Source: Cristatella mucedo
Taxonomy: Eukaryota > Bryozoa > Phylactolaemata > Cristatellidae
Reading direction: 5' to 3'
DNA: 64,000 nt
Assembly (NCBI GenBank): GCA_009760855.2
Contig: WPIO01000008.1
Location: 11,056,501 to 11,120,500 of the forward strand
In this document: one piece after another, positions 42,100 through 52,995 of the stretch
How positions within the stretch are numbered: the stretch's first letter is position 1
Layout of the letters: each line of letters opens with the position of its first letter
Translations under genes and position numbers: made by a program
Notes under the pieces: generated by a model
Seen by the model: the letters and a program-made list of their open reading frames with translations, nothing else
The model's database searches: none
What the model was told of the DNA's origin: nothing

Positions 42100-43620
42100 T
42101 TGCAAGCAATGCTACTTTTGTTTCAATGCTCAACTCCCGGTCTTAAAGACTGCTAGCCCTCTAGACCCCATACACACTAATCTTCTTAAGAGATGCTCTT
42201 TTTTGCTTGCTCCGGACATAAGGAACACAAAATTAGTCCATACCTGCAGGTCTTATAAGAGAATGCTTAATTAAAAGAGTTTGCTCCCCTACTCATTAGG
42301 AAGTCAACATCTCACCAGGAGAACTTAAACTAGTTCCGCCCAGTCTGCCCTTGTCATTCACATGGAACGCGCTGCACCAATTCCGTCTTGAGCAGCTATC
42401 TTCTCGTGTGGACACCACTGGCACAGCACTGCAATGTTTAGGTCCTAGCTCAGTGGAAAATTTCAGAGTATTGTTGTCAACGGGCATAGGGTACCCAACA
42501 CTTTGATCTTTGCTTGCACTACTTAATTAATACCCTTCCTCTGGTCACTCTAATCCATAGGCACAATTAAGGCTTTCATTTTAATGCAGACGATACTCAC
42601 CTGTGCCCGTTTATTCATCCCTACTGGCCTGCCCGCATATAGAACTCTACCGAATCCATTGCAGCATATATTGCTGAAATTCGCACTTCGATTGCGACTA
42701 AATGTTTTGAATTGAATGATGATAACGCAAAATTTACAGCTAAGGAAAAAAATAAGAGTTCCTCAATTGGTGGAGAGCATAATCTTCAAAATGAGCTAGG
42801 CCAATATGTCTCCTGTAGTGTCTGTATACAATCTGGTATACTGCTCCTGACTGCCGTTCTTCTAGATGACCACATCAGCTTTGCAGTCAAGTCGGTATAC
42901 TTTTAGCTACGCACCATTACACAAATTTGGAACTTCTTAGATAAGGATACTACAGTCAAGCTAGTCCACGCATTCGTGATATCACGATCAGACTTGTACA
43001 GCTCTATAGCTCAGGTTTCTGCTTGTGCAAGAAGATACCTCCAGTCGACACTTTTGCAGTGACATCTTTGCAGCTTGTCTGTCGTACAGGCAATAGCCAT
43101 ATTACATACAACACTTCTCCCTGACCTGCACAGAATTCCCATCAAGATCAAGCAGGGTGTCTACTTCAAGGTTTTTTAAACCTTTTTTAGGTCCCTTTAT
43201 TATCTTGCTCCGGGTCTACGTATCAGTAATATGTCCTAATCAAGCTTCGTATCAATTCGCCTGCTCTTCTGACTCAAGCGGATTACCTTTACCTCAAACT
43301 AGCTTCGATACATTTGGAGACCATGCTTTTGGTTCGCATGCTCCTAAAGCCTGGAGCTCAGTCCTGATTGACGTCACGAGATCTCCACTGATCACGAGAT
43401 CCCCTTACTTGCTGATATTTCAAAAGAAGCACAAAGCCCTTTCGTCGATCACAACATTTGCTGATTCGTATGAATTTCCTTGCGTATGCTTGCTATGTCT
43501 GTTAGACTTGAGCACATTATAAGTAACTAGTTGACATGCTTTCTTTCAAGCAAATGTAAAATGCTCAGACTTATGTATTTCTATTAGGTGCATGCAAATG
43601 CATATATTATGATTATTAAT
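42100..43620 (+). mobile_element. L2-clade LINE, heavily decayed
   Basis: Plus-strand pieces follow the order of the 5320-7290 copy: SPLDPIHTNLLKRC, LNDDNAKFT near 42710, LDDHISFAVKSVYF at 42865, then FGDHAFGSHAPKAWSS at 43315, and a tail AAATGTAAAATGCTCAG with TATTATGATTATT. Stops and shifts occur throughout. Confidence 0.75.
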
Positions 43621-43629
43621 TTACAATTG

Positions 43630-44395
43630 CTCTTGGTAATGAATCGAAAGCCTTAGAGTACCTCTGACAGTTTTCCTTACGCTGTCTGAGGCGAAGGTCA
43701 TACCCATTGACTTTGTGAGACCACATATAAAGGAGATCATTTGAGTCACATGAATTTCCCAAGGTGGTCACAACTGAGCTCTTTCAGCAGGAGCTACTGG
43801 ACTTTGATAGCCAATAATAAAAAAGTAAGGAAAACACAGTGGGATACAATACATTTTTGGAAGCTTATTCCTGTAAGAGACTTATCGCACAATCATAAAT
43901 CTCGGAAGAACTGTTTACTTATCTAAATATCGCGGGGCCATTCTTTATATAATTTTATTGCACACACATACTAGTTTTGATTTTTGCTTTTCATGATGAA
44001 CTGTGAACCTCAAGATTCATTTTCAGCTAGCTTCATATTGGATTGAGCAATATTCAAAATTATCAGTTTCCTAGTAGCAATAAAAAAGTGTGCGGGGAAT
44101 AATAGCCATTTTGTATCATTCTAATGCTTAAAGCAATTAGGAAATAGGAATAAATTACTACCCAGAAAAACTAATTTTGTTGCATTTTGTTGTGTGCAGA
44201 TAGTGCCAACAGATCGCTTGCGATTAGCATACAGAAAAACGCTTCGACGATTTATACGAAATTAATTCTACATGCTTGGATCATTATAAATGCACCATTG
44301 AACGCCCAGAAATCATTGATTTTTTTTCTGCATAGGAAATTAACTATTTGCGTCGAATAATTTTCTGGAAATTCTGCTCTTCTCAGCTTTGAATT
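43630..44395. other. Intron sequence, nothing recognised
   Basis: AT-rich, without recognisable repeats or coding sequence. Confidence 0.4.
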
Positions 44396-44397
44396 AC

Positions 44398-44492
44398 CTA
44401 TCTTAAATGCTGCTGCTTGGAATCCAGCAAAATCACACTGATCTTTCAGAAGCTGGGCTATTTCAATAGTAGTGCAGCTGGCCACAAAGCTC
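44398..44492 (-). CDS. Probable upstream exon of receptor-like gene (31 codons)
   Basis: The acceptor TACGATTTACCAG precedes GAGCTTTG, and the donor is AAGATAG followed by GTAATTC. It encodes SFVASCTTIEIAQLLKDQ then CDFAGFQAAAFKI, coding-like sequence in an AT-rich setting. It ends with one base that joins the 40800 exon as a Val codon. The Cys spacing and AGF motif recall PAN- or WSC-type modules, but the match is weak. The frame stays open past this donor for another 45 codons, so the true end is uncertain. Confidence 0.5.
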
Positions 44493-44939
44493 CTGGTAAA
44501 TCGTAGCTAGGACAGAATTAGACACAAGACAGCAATTCAATGAATTCCCGGCTTGCTCCCCAGAAGTTATGAAGTGCGAATATACATATAATCCATTTGC
44601 ATATCGCACTAAAAGAGGCTAATCTCTATTCAGGTGCTTCACACATGCCACGAGTTTGAGCCTGGGGTACGGACATTTCCCACTGGACTTTCCCCCCCCC
44701 CGACATTTCCCCCGGGGTAGGGCATTTCTTCCCTTCCAGTATGGAAATGTCATGATATAAATTGTCTTGTCTACATATCTTGTAAAAAATATTATATATT
44801 ATATAATATAAAACGTATTCCTACATTATAGTCGTTAGAAATGCGGTCGCTGTGGCCCTGATTTTCAGCAGACCACCAAGTGCAAAGTCAAAGCTCTGCC
44901 CCGGGCGACCAACAGCAGACGCTCTCGGCGGCAGCCGCG

Positions 44940-45016
44940 AGCGCGAAGCAGTAACCTCGGCCGCCGCCGCCGCCCCTCCCGACATCGGCCCCGCCGTCTA
45001 CCGCCCGTCCGAAGCT

Positions 45017-45047
<31 letters not shown>

Positions 45048-45150
45048 CCTCCCGACATCGGCCCCGCCGTCTACCGCCCGTCCGAAGCTCACCGCCGCCG
45101 CCGCCGCCCCTCCCGACATCGGCCCCGCCGTCTACCGCCCGTCCGAAGCT

Positions 45151-45207
<57 letters not shown>

Positions 45208-45215
45208 AGTCGTTG
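44940..45215. repeat. GC-rich tandem repeat with a (CCG)n run
   Basis: Three copies of a unit containing CCTCCCGACATCGGCCCCGC and TACCGCCCGTCCGAAGCTCA, starting near 44975, 45048 and 45109, separated by CCG runs of different length and followed by more than 60 bp of CCG. The open frames across it are a by-product. It is strikingly GC-rich for its AT-rich surroundings. Confidence 0.85.
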
Positions 45216-45355
45216 CTGCTCCGGGCGACGCGCGTCGACCGCCGCCGACGCCGCGCTGGCCGAACAGCCTCCGTCGGTCGTGCCATCGAGTCGCCGCTTA
45301 TACTGGGTTGTTTTATTTCAGCAGAGCGTAAACTTCATTTGATCGTGCATACATA

Positions 45356-45986
45356 CAGTCTTCCCTAGCCTCTTCGACTTTCGCGGCTTCACTCTATCGC
45401 GGTTTTTTTCAAATATCTTCACTAAAAAGTTGATCTAGATGGTGAAAATGATACAGCGCACGCTCGGTTGTCTGGGTCAATTACACACCCCTGCATCGCA
45501 ATTAAAATTAAAACTACTGTACGTATGGGCTGTTGGTCTATGCATTCGAGCAGCCCCACAAGTCCTTCAACGTCAGGTGCAGCCTCATTGAGAGCAGTAA
45601 CATTGCTCTTATATGCCGTGCAGGACACCTCTTCGTCACCATCGAACAAATTGCACTATTTTCATAAGCTAGTGGTTGTATGTAAAGACTGTGTGTTTAA
45701 CTAAAAGTACACTAACAATAATAATGATATTTGTAACGACTAATACGTCTTAGTATCCCTTGCTTTGTCTAATATATTGGGTAATGCGGGTTTAATGGTG
45801 ACTAAAAGGGTGTTATTTCATGTCTAGGGCTTTAATAATGTTAAAGCCAAATTAGAGGTTCGTGAACAGGTTTTTTTCTATACTCTAGTTACGAAAATAT
45901 TGTATTTATAAATAAAGAATCGTACTTCGCGGAAATTCACCTACCGAGTCTGGAACCGGTTAACCGCGATAAACGAGAGACAACTG
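45356..45986 (-). mobile_element. pogo/Tigger-like element with transposase remnant
   Basis: The left end CAGTCTTCCCTAGCC with TCTATCGCGG and the right end (reverse complement) CAGTTGTCTCTCGTTTATCG are inverted repeats starting CAGT, flanked by TA on both sides, as in Tc1/mariner-pogo elements. The reverse strand at 45649-45425 encodes EVSCTAYKSNVTALNEAAPD and VEGLVGLLECIDQQP, which I take as a C-terminal transposase remnant by position and character only. At 631 bp it is an internally deleted, non-autonomous copy inserted within the larger TIR element. Confidence 0.65.
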
Positions 45987-46259
45987 TATATATCTGTATT
46001 CTTAGTTATACAATCATCAACATAGGGGGGAAATGTCTTACGGGGGGATGTTCGGGGGGGGAATGCCCTAGGGTCCACCAGGGGCGAAATGTCTGGGGGG
46101 AAACGTCCAGGGGGGAAGTCCTACAAGCTCGAGCCCACGACCTCGACCGTCATCGTGACCTTGGTCAGGGCGAGAACCTTGACCTTGGGCTAAACCAGCG
46201 AGAATAAATCGGCTAGCTCATAACTGTGCTACTCGTTCAACTAGCAACCCGTAGGGGGC

Positions 46260-46575
46260 TTAAATTGGGATCATTCTAACTCGATTGACCTGCCAAATAT
46301 GCTTACTCTCCCAGAATCGCTCTAGCTCTTCGCATTCTAGCATTTTTTACTAGATCTGCGTTCGCATACTTGTCTAGATGCCCATCAACACGGTGCAGAA
46401 CTCTTACATTGTAAGAACAAAAACACCGCGAGATTACAACATTAAAGCCAGCGAACTTCCCTGCGGCTGCACTAAATTAGATGTTTATTACGTTCACACC
46501 TACTTTACTTCACACTTGCTCTATGAAATTTCTCCCTGTACTGTTTCCAAGAGGCATTAATCTGGAAGTCTGCAC
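46260..46575 (+). mobile_element. Second LINE family, copy nearly identical to 37435-37700
   Basis: The segment from TTTTTACTAGATCTGCGTTC to GGCATTAATCTGGAAGTC repeats the reverse complement of 37435-37700 with only scattered differences. Both keep an open frame starting MPINTVQNSYIVRTKTPRD. Confidence 0.65.
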
Positions 46576-46599
46576 AACTTTTTTTTCCAGCCGTCTTTC

Positions 46600-47845
46600 C
46601 GCTAGCCGGATAGGCATGGGCACATCGGTGTGAGCATGCATGCACGTGGCGTCGTGGAAAGAGATGATGTCCTACAAACGAGCTGCTCGGCCGCCTGCAT
46701 TTCTGTGTATGGCTAAGGGGAGATACATGGCTGTCGCGCTATCGCTCGCAGGCCTCTGGATGGCAGCTACGTAGAAGAGGAGAGGGGGTGGTACCGTCTG
46801 TCCACGCAGGCCAGCGGTCACGCAGGATCTAAAGAAGATTGGGCTCACACGACCGACTTAGTAATTAGCCAGGCGGCAGCGCAGCTGACACCTGCCTCGG
46901 AAGATCTGGAAATGAAACGTCACGCTTGGACAGCTTCGGTGAGCCACACCCAGGCGCCAACAGAGCTTACACAGTACATAGTGTTGCTCTGCTCTAAATG
47001 CAAAAGCTAGCACATAGAGGCTTTCTTAGATAGGTCTTCCAAGCTGATCCGGCAAACTGATTCGCGCTTATATAGCCGTGCCCGCGGCAGACACCCAGAG
47101 CTGAGGCAGCTGACGATGCCTTCCAGAGGCCACCAGCCAGCTGCTTCTACCGAGTCCGCCTACACGGTCGTTTTCCTTAGGTGACACGAGTGGGGTCTGC
47201 TTGACATGCTTTCGCGGGTCTCTTTTAGAGTGCATCCAATAGTTCGGTGGCTGATTTCAATTGCTGAGCGTGCCTCTTCTTGGTTTCGTAGGCCCACTTC
47301 ACGGAAGATAGCTTGTGTGACGAAATCAACATGTGCCTTCTAAGAAGGTGGCGGCCTGTCCACTATATACGTGCATGTATGTCTAGGTTCACAGCTATGC
47401 GATACAGCTGCACCATTTCGACTGGAGCAGTCGCCACTGACATACGTAGGATTATGTCGTCCGTGGGCTATCGCTGTCTCTTTCCGTAGGTACTCCTGGC
47501 GACCTCAGCCATTTTTATTGAAATATACTTTCCTACTGCCCTGCTGGGGGTGCTGCTTTGGCGGCCCTGGACAGCCTTACTTTCAAAGGCTTTACTTCAC
47601 GATGCCCGCGTGTGTCACAGTAAAAGACTTTTTCAAGCATTCGTATAAGTATGAATTTTCATCTAGATAGATATTATTCAGCATTTATTGTTCCTGCAAC
47701 CCCTACTCGAGGTGCAGCGTGAGTTTTGTAGAAAAGTAAAGCCTTATTAAGTAAAGATTATTCTAGGATCTCCCACGAGTGGCTGCTTAAGATTCTAACT
47801 GTGTGTGCTCATAACTTCATGCGTATATGCTGAGGCTGGCGACGG
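46600..47845. other. Intron sequence, nothing recognised
   Basis: Moderate GC. No gene or repeat that I can name. Confidence 0.35.
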
Positions 47846-47848
47846 AGC

Positions 47849-48021
47849 TCATATTTTTGCGTCCAAGTGGTTCAGCCAAGAGGCGGTCGCCTGGGTTTGG
47901 CAATCTGCGATTCCGTATTGATTCGTCTGCTGCATATTTACGAACTCTGAAATAGAACTGCTGCGCTCTTCCTTAGTCATGTCATAACTCTTCCGTGAGT
48001 ATTTATACTGACGCAATCTTT
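47849..48021 (-). CDS. Possible coding exon ending in a stop (unassigned)
   Basis: After an acceptor-like TTTGTGTCAG, the reverse strand reads RLRQYKYSRKSYDMTKEERS, then ISEFVNMQQTNQYGIADCQ and SWLNHLDAKI before TGA. Composition looks coding, but no family is recognised. It does not fit between the neighbouring receptor exons by phase. It could be a terminal exon of another transcript, an alternative exon, or part of an old mobile element. Confidence 0.25.
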
Positions 48022-48829
48022 CTGACACAAATAGCCAACGTTGCAATGCATTGCCAGAGCCTCCTTGCATTATGCTCCACTTCCCGCGGCCGCCATCCCA
48101 TCACCGAGCCTGCGTTCTCGTGCTCTCTTGGACCGAGTCATCAATTAGAGCACACGGGCAGCATCTTTTTCGGCTACACCAAATGTGTTGTTCAAAAATA
48201 GCATTTTATTCACGCAATGGCCAGGACCACTGTCAGTATCGCGAGAAAAAAAAGCAGCATCCTCTCTTCCATCGCTTTCGTTGAAATGGTCTCAAAGATG
48301 GTAGGCCTCGAAGTGCTTAGAAGCATCCCAACGCAACGCCTGCACGTGTGCAGTCTGCCCAATGCACTTGATCTGACCTGTCCCTTCACGGAAGCTGAAA
48401 TTGCCCTAGCTTTGATCCTTTTCAGCGCCGGTGGCGGTTCTAATGTTTCCAAATTTAGCTAGAAAGCGACATTACCCGATAGCTCTCTGGCAGGTATCAT
48501 CAAGCACGCAAAATTAATGTGTACCGGTGTGGTCATTACTGTAAGCGAGTCCCGGAAGACTAAAATTCTGACGACTACTCTCTAGCTGGGACTGGCTCAA
48601 AGTAAATGCACAGAGCTAATCAATCCGTACCGTAAAAAGTTGGTTAAATGCTCCAGAGAAGAAAGTTTCTCTAGCAAGTATCGGTCCTGGAATAAAGAAA
48701 TGCATTTTTTAATGGCGTCTAAGAATTTGTACCATAGTTTGCATAAAGCGGCACCAGTAATGTAATGCAATGTGTCTCCATCTGTAACTCCACAAAGTCT
48801 TAAAGACCATGTGGGTGTTACGCAGGAGA

Positions 48830-49115
48830 GTTTTGTAAAGCGCCCACACAGCCTAAGCGGCTTTCGGTACGCATTCGGTAGCCAACAGACTTCGTCTCAC
48901 GCAACAAAGAGAAAGTGGGAAGCATAGTAGAGTCAGGAAGGCAGTTGAGGTAGTGAGTGGCATGGAAGTAGCAGCTCAGGACCGCTGAAAAGGATGAGCC
49001 ATAGTCGGCAGTAGGAGAGTAGTTGTCGTTGCGTAAGATATGTGGAAGCGAGTTCCACAGTCTAGGACCTGCAGAGCTAAAGCTTCTGTCGCCAACGGTC
49101 TTTAAGCGGAGGTAT
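48830..49115 (-). mobile_element. Second LINE family, 3' end
   Basis: The reverse strand encodes LWNSLPHILRNDNYSPTAD, CYFHATHYLNCLPDST and FSLLRETKSVGYRM, followed by a GGGCGCTTTACAAAACTC end. Its C-terminal RT motifs match the 38640 and 37140 copies. Confidence 0.65.
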
Positions 49116-49119
49116 TAAA

Positions 49120-49925
49120 ATGGGTGTCCGCTTACTAGCCGGCGAGCCCGGTGGTATGGAGTACTTTAAGAATATATTTGTAATTTATTAAATTTAAGAT
49201 TTCGGCAGTAAGAATGCATTGCATCGTTCAAAATTACACGGCGTGAATGCATGGCACTCTTTTACCTTAGGTCAGCGCAAGCTCGTGAATCAGCAATGAC
49301 TTTTACTTACTGGATATTCGTATGGGATATAAATTCGAAATTATATAGTTTGACACACCTGCATGTGTGTCTTCAATGCAATGATTCACCCGATCTTGTA
49401 CGATAGAGGCATAATCATAATGAAGAGAGGCCAGTCTGTCGAGATTTCCATAGAGTTATGATTCATATAGGCAGAATAACATAGACAGCTCATCGCCAGT
49501 TTACCGAACTCTCGTGTCTTATAAATGACCCTAAAAAGTTAGCAATATGCTCCCAGAAATAGCATCTAGAAGTTAAACTTAACAATAAAGTAATCAATTT
49601 CGAACAGAAACTGTATCAGCTTCTTTCAAATTTCCACTAGTTCTAAATGCTACAGTTTTTCAATTTGATTTATACTTTGAAAATTCTCAGTCATTGAAGT
49701 CCATTTACTGATTTGATATCAGTTCAGAATTGTGCGTCCGTAGATAAAACTAATATTCTACTTGACTAAGTGCATCATTAGAAAACGGTTAGATTGCTCC
49801 ACAGGTTGTTGAGAGTCTTTAAACTAAGACCATTTTTAGGATCGTTCAGTTTTTACGACTCTAATTCATCAACAGGACTATCGGCTCCACATTTCAAACT
49901 TATCAATAACTTTACATCTACGTCA
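49120..49925. other. Intron sequence, nothing recognised
   Basis: AT-rich; no repeat boundary or coding sequence seen. Confidence 0.4.
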
Positions 49926-49929
49926 ATCA

Positions 49930-50110
49930 TAACGGTCATGTGAAATCGGTGGACCTAGAGTGCGAAAAAAGGAGTAATGCTGGTGCCAACTGGAGCGTCT
50001 TAGTACGTACAGGACGTACATTAAAGTACTTGACCGGGAACACAATTGTACGACCGTATCCAGAATAAAGATTGCATCGAGCCGACCTTGTGGCTCGCTG
50101 ACCGCAATAA
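49930..50110 (-). mobile_element. LINE RT fragment
   Basis: The reverse strand reads GRLDAIFILDTVVQLCSRSS, which resembles the RLQSILNTAVRL-type segment of LINE reverse transcriptase C termini. Boundaries are uncertain. Confidence 0.4.
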
Positions 50111-50269
50111 CAGGGTTCAGTTCAGTCTCGCCATGAATGCCAGGAGCACGGAAATGAATCAATCTAGGCTTCCATTCTTAAACAGACAACCAACAGCTGT
50201 ACCGGTGATTTCATCCCTCCCTGCCTTCCAGCACATTGAGTTCTCCATAGTAAATCCGTTGTAGCATCT

Positions 50270-51180
50270 GCTACTGAATTCACACTTGGATCGCTGCAGC
50301 GATATTGAATTGGATGGAACTAAAACTAACTCACTGGCTGTGATCAAAACTAAGGTAATTCACAACTAGAATAGCCTAACCCTCAAAATAAACTCGGCTA
50401 GCCTATCTCCTTTAGTGTCTGCATGCAGCTTAAGTGTCCTGTCCCCGAGTGACCTTTCACAGTATGACCACGTCAGCGTATTTTCAGTTACGCGCCATTT
50501 TAAATATAAAATCCTGGCCTGCTTAGATAAGGATACCAGAACCGAGCTATTTGGTGCATTCATGTCATCACAAAGCGTCTATGACTCACTACTTGCAGGT
50601 CTCCCGGCTTGTGCAAAAGGTGCTTGGGCTGGTGAAAAACTCTGCAGAGGGCTTGCCTGTTGCAAATACACCACTACTCACCGACACACACTGGCTCCCA
50701 TCAAGCATCATGTCCACTAAAAGGTTTAATAGCCCACTTGTAGGTCCTTTCATTCTCTTACTCAGCCTAGCAAGCTGTCCTTCCTGATATGGTTTTGCCT
50801 CGTGCAAATGCTCTTCTGTCTCAAGTCATTTAGCTGTGCCTCTAAACAATCTCAAATGCCTTGGGGGCCATGCCTTCAGGTTGTATACTCCAAAAGCATT
50901 GAATTCACGGCCAACTGACGTCGTTACATCAACTGATATGATGACCTGTAAGAAGATGCTAAAAACTCACCTGTTCCTCACAGCATTTGCGGCAGCCAAA
51001 CGAATTGCCCTTCGTGGGCTTGTATATGCTGAGACTGAGAATGTTACTAGTCAGTTGACATGTCCCCGGTATAGAAGCTTCCTATCCAGCTTACCTAGAA
51101 GGACATATGGTTCCCTTAAGGTGCTACATAAGTGTCATGTTATATTATTATTCTTACATTTATTATTATTATTATCAATT
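50270..51180 (+). mobile_element. L2-clade LINE 3' fragment, decayed
   Basis: Pieces include LSPSDLSQYDHVS, LACLDKDTRTELFGAFM, LVKNSAEGLP and FRLYTPKALNSRPTDVVTS, in the order of the 5320 copy, ending in ATT-rich DNA near 51140-51175. Frameshifted in several places; the RT catalytic region is absent. Confidence 0.75.
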
Positions 51181-51415
51181 CACTGAACCTATACTGCTGC
51201 CAAAACGAGCTGCTTCTCTCAGCCAGAGACTCTTGGCAACCGTCACAATCTCATCTGACACATGGCAAGTCTAACAAATTGCTGTTGCAGTGACAGGCTG
51301 AGATCGCGAGTAAGTAGCCACGATAGGTGAGCTGTAGATTGTAAAACCTCTCAATTCGTTGACGCAGAGAAACTGGGGGTGGCAAGAACTTTTTCCTCGT
51401 GCCCTCGTGTGCAGC

Positions 51416-51750
51416 TGGTCGATGATGCTGAGTGTATGTTACCTGCCTTAGGCAATTCAAAGGTGCTTAGCTTCTATCTTCTTCACATTGCAAGCTTGTC
51501 AGAATGGCCACAGACAGATCGGGGGGCGAGTGAGTGGATCGCCGGAATGGTGAATGACAGCGACTCGCCAGCTGCATATAAGGCAGTTGCCGCCTTCTAC
51601 CCACGTAGCAATGAGCACCTGGTCTAGACAGCAGAAACCGATTTGGAATTAGCTAATTCCGCAGTTCTGCAAGGATCACCAGCACGCAGGGGGACGGATT
51701 CGGACGTTAGCAAAGTTGGCCTGTTAGCGTGGCCTGGACGCCAATCTCCA
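51416..51750 (+). pseudogene. Coding-looking plus-strand segment with one in-frame TAG
   Basis: After a strong acceptor-like tract (TTTTTCCTCGTGCCCTCGTG then TGCAG), the frame reads LVDDAECMLPALGNSKVLSF, SEWPQTDRGASEWIAGMVND and AAYKAVAAFYPRSNEHLV, a TAG at 51625-51627, then TAETDLELANSAVLQGSPAR in the same frame. The strand is opposite to the receptor gene. Either a terminal exon with a coding-looking 3' UTR, or a decayed gene. No family recognised. Confidence 0.3.
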
Positions 51751-52304
51751 TAGCTCTGCTCTAGCTAGGGTCTAACTGATTTTATTGTTTTTTTTCTGAT
51801 GCTAGGCTTAGAAATGGCCGCTGTGGTGGGCTAACACGGGAGCTGATGCGCAAGACAAGCCTGCTAGCCCAGGCGAGCATTCAAACTAGGGCTATAGAAT
51901 CCTGCTCCTGTCACATATCCGCATTCTTAATTCTTGGCAGCAATTGGAATCTATAGACATGTCTGTCGGTCAGTTGCGTGGTGGAGGAGGAGGCGAACGA
52001 CAAGCACGGCAAGAAATATCATGAAAACCTGGCTACGTTAATAAGTGTCACGTCTGCTAATCTTCGATGTCGCTGTAGCTCAGTAACTCTGTCATGAGCT
52101 CATGAAATACGATCTTCACTTACTATCCAGCCAGAGGAGAAATGATTACCTTGATACGCATGCTCACTCCACGGGCCACGTATTTGGAGTGCTCATGAAC
52201 ACAACCGAACCGTTGCCAAATATAGAATGCAGGCGATGAAATGACCGACTTAGGCCTCCACCCTAAACCAATTTTTACTTATAGGGCTTAGTAGCAGTTA
52301 TACA

Positions 52305-52352
52305 TCCTTTGTGTAGCGCCCTAAGAGTATTTAATCTCTACCCAGTCGCTGG
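52305..52352 (-). mobile_element. SINE family 1 / L2 tail fragment
   Basis: TGTGTAGCGCCCTAAGAGTA and TTTAATCTCTACCCAGTCGC match the tail half of family 1. The tRNA-like head is absent. Confidence 0.5.
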
Positions 52353-52527
52353 GTTTGTGCACGATTGAACTAGGACTTGTGGGTCCGTGGCAATGGAACT
52401 CCCAGCAGCCACAGCAAGCACTTGATTGCCACACCATTGACGATGCAATGAAGCTTTAACTGGGGGAGGGACACAGGATGTGCCCAGAAAGTCAGGTTGT
52501 TAGATGACGCTACTCGTTACTTTCAGG

Positions 52528-52995
52528 CAGAGCTACGTGAAAAAATATCAAAGAGTTCTCTATTTTGGGATTGCAGTCACGACTTTCTATCCAGGGAATT
52601 TGCTTACGACATCTAACTTTTCGAAGAAGGTCGGGTCGTGGACCACAGGTGTCGTTGTACACGATACAGGGCGTTCTGTTAGAGTCTCGGTGGCATTTTC
52701 AAACGTGCACGCGAACAGATATAAAATGGGGGATTGGCGATGTCTTTAAAGCAGTGGAGCTATGCAGACCCCACCGGTTCTTTAATGTAGCCGGAACTGG
52801 TCATGCACAGGGCAACGCTGCCAAGTGCTGCCGATCGGTACCAAAGCTCCTTTGATGTGGCTGTGAAAGGTGGCCGAGCGAAGCAGAGCACCCGCTTTGC
52901 CTCGCGCCTACTCCTGCAAGCTATCAGAAGAAGACATTCGACTGGCTTCTTCGAAGCTAAGGAGCTACACGTGTTATCGAGCGTGACAAAGTCGG
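52528..52995. other. Possible coding segment, strand unresolved
   Basis: On the plus strand, AACTTTCAG-like and TTTAATGTAG acceptors precede open frames (QSYVKKYQRVLYFGIAVTT; later DRYQSSFDVAVKGGRAKQST) and a strong donor, AAGTCG followed by GTGAGTGC, at about 52995. On the minus strand, an acceptor CTGATAGCTTGCAG precedes SRREAKRVLCFARPPFTATS and ends GSA before TAG. Both readings look protein-like, so I cannot choose. Confidence 0.25.

Larger units (their letters stand above)
44664..46126. mobile_element. DNA transposon with C-rich terminal inverted repeats
   Basis: The left end reads GTACGGACATTTCCCACTGG, with repeated GACATTTCCCCC blocks and GTAGGGCATTTC. The right end, reverse complemented, reads GTAGGACTTCCCCCCTGGAC, with GACATTTCGCCCCTGG and CCTAGGGCATTCC. 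The ends are thus imperfect inverted repeats built from internal GACATTTCCCC subrepeats. The element is bounded by the two halves of a SINE, which proves insertion. No transposase of its own is visible; the interior holds a GC-rich repeat block and a second transposon. Superfamily is unknown. Confidence 0.65.
44590..46200 (-). mobile_element. SINE family 1 split by a large insertion
   Basis: 44590-44663 carries the tail half (AGGCTAATCTCTATTCAGGT, CTTCACACATGCCACGAG) and 46127-46200 carries the head half (GCTCGAGCCCACGACCTC through GGGCTAAACCAG). Together they make one family 1 SINE in minus orientation, interrupted at its B box. A short target duplication (TTTGAGCCT / CTCGAGCCC) is apparent at the two sides. 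Confidence 0.75.

Noticed and set aside
41903-42274. 123-codon plus-strand frame as a novel gene
   Set aside because: Its second half aligns with the start of the decayed L2 copy, and the first half has no recognisable content.
44852-45331. 159-codon Ala/Pro/Arg-rich frame
   Set aside because: It follows a GC-rich tandem repeat with a CCG run inside a transposon; both strands are open and no domain is present.
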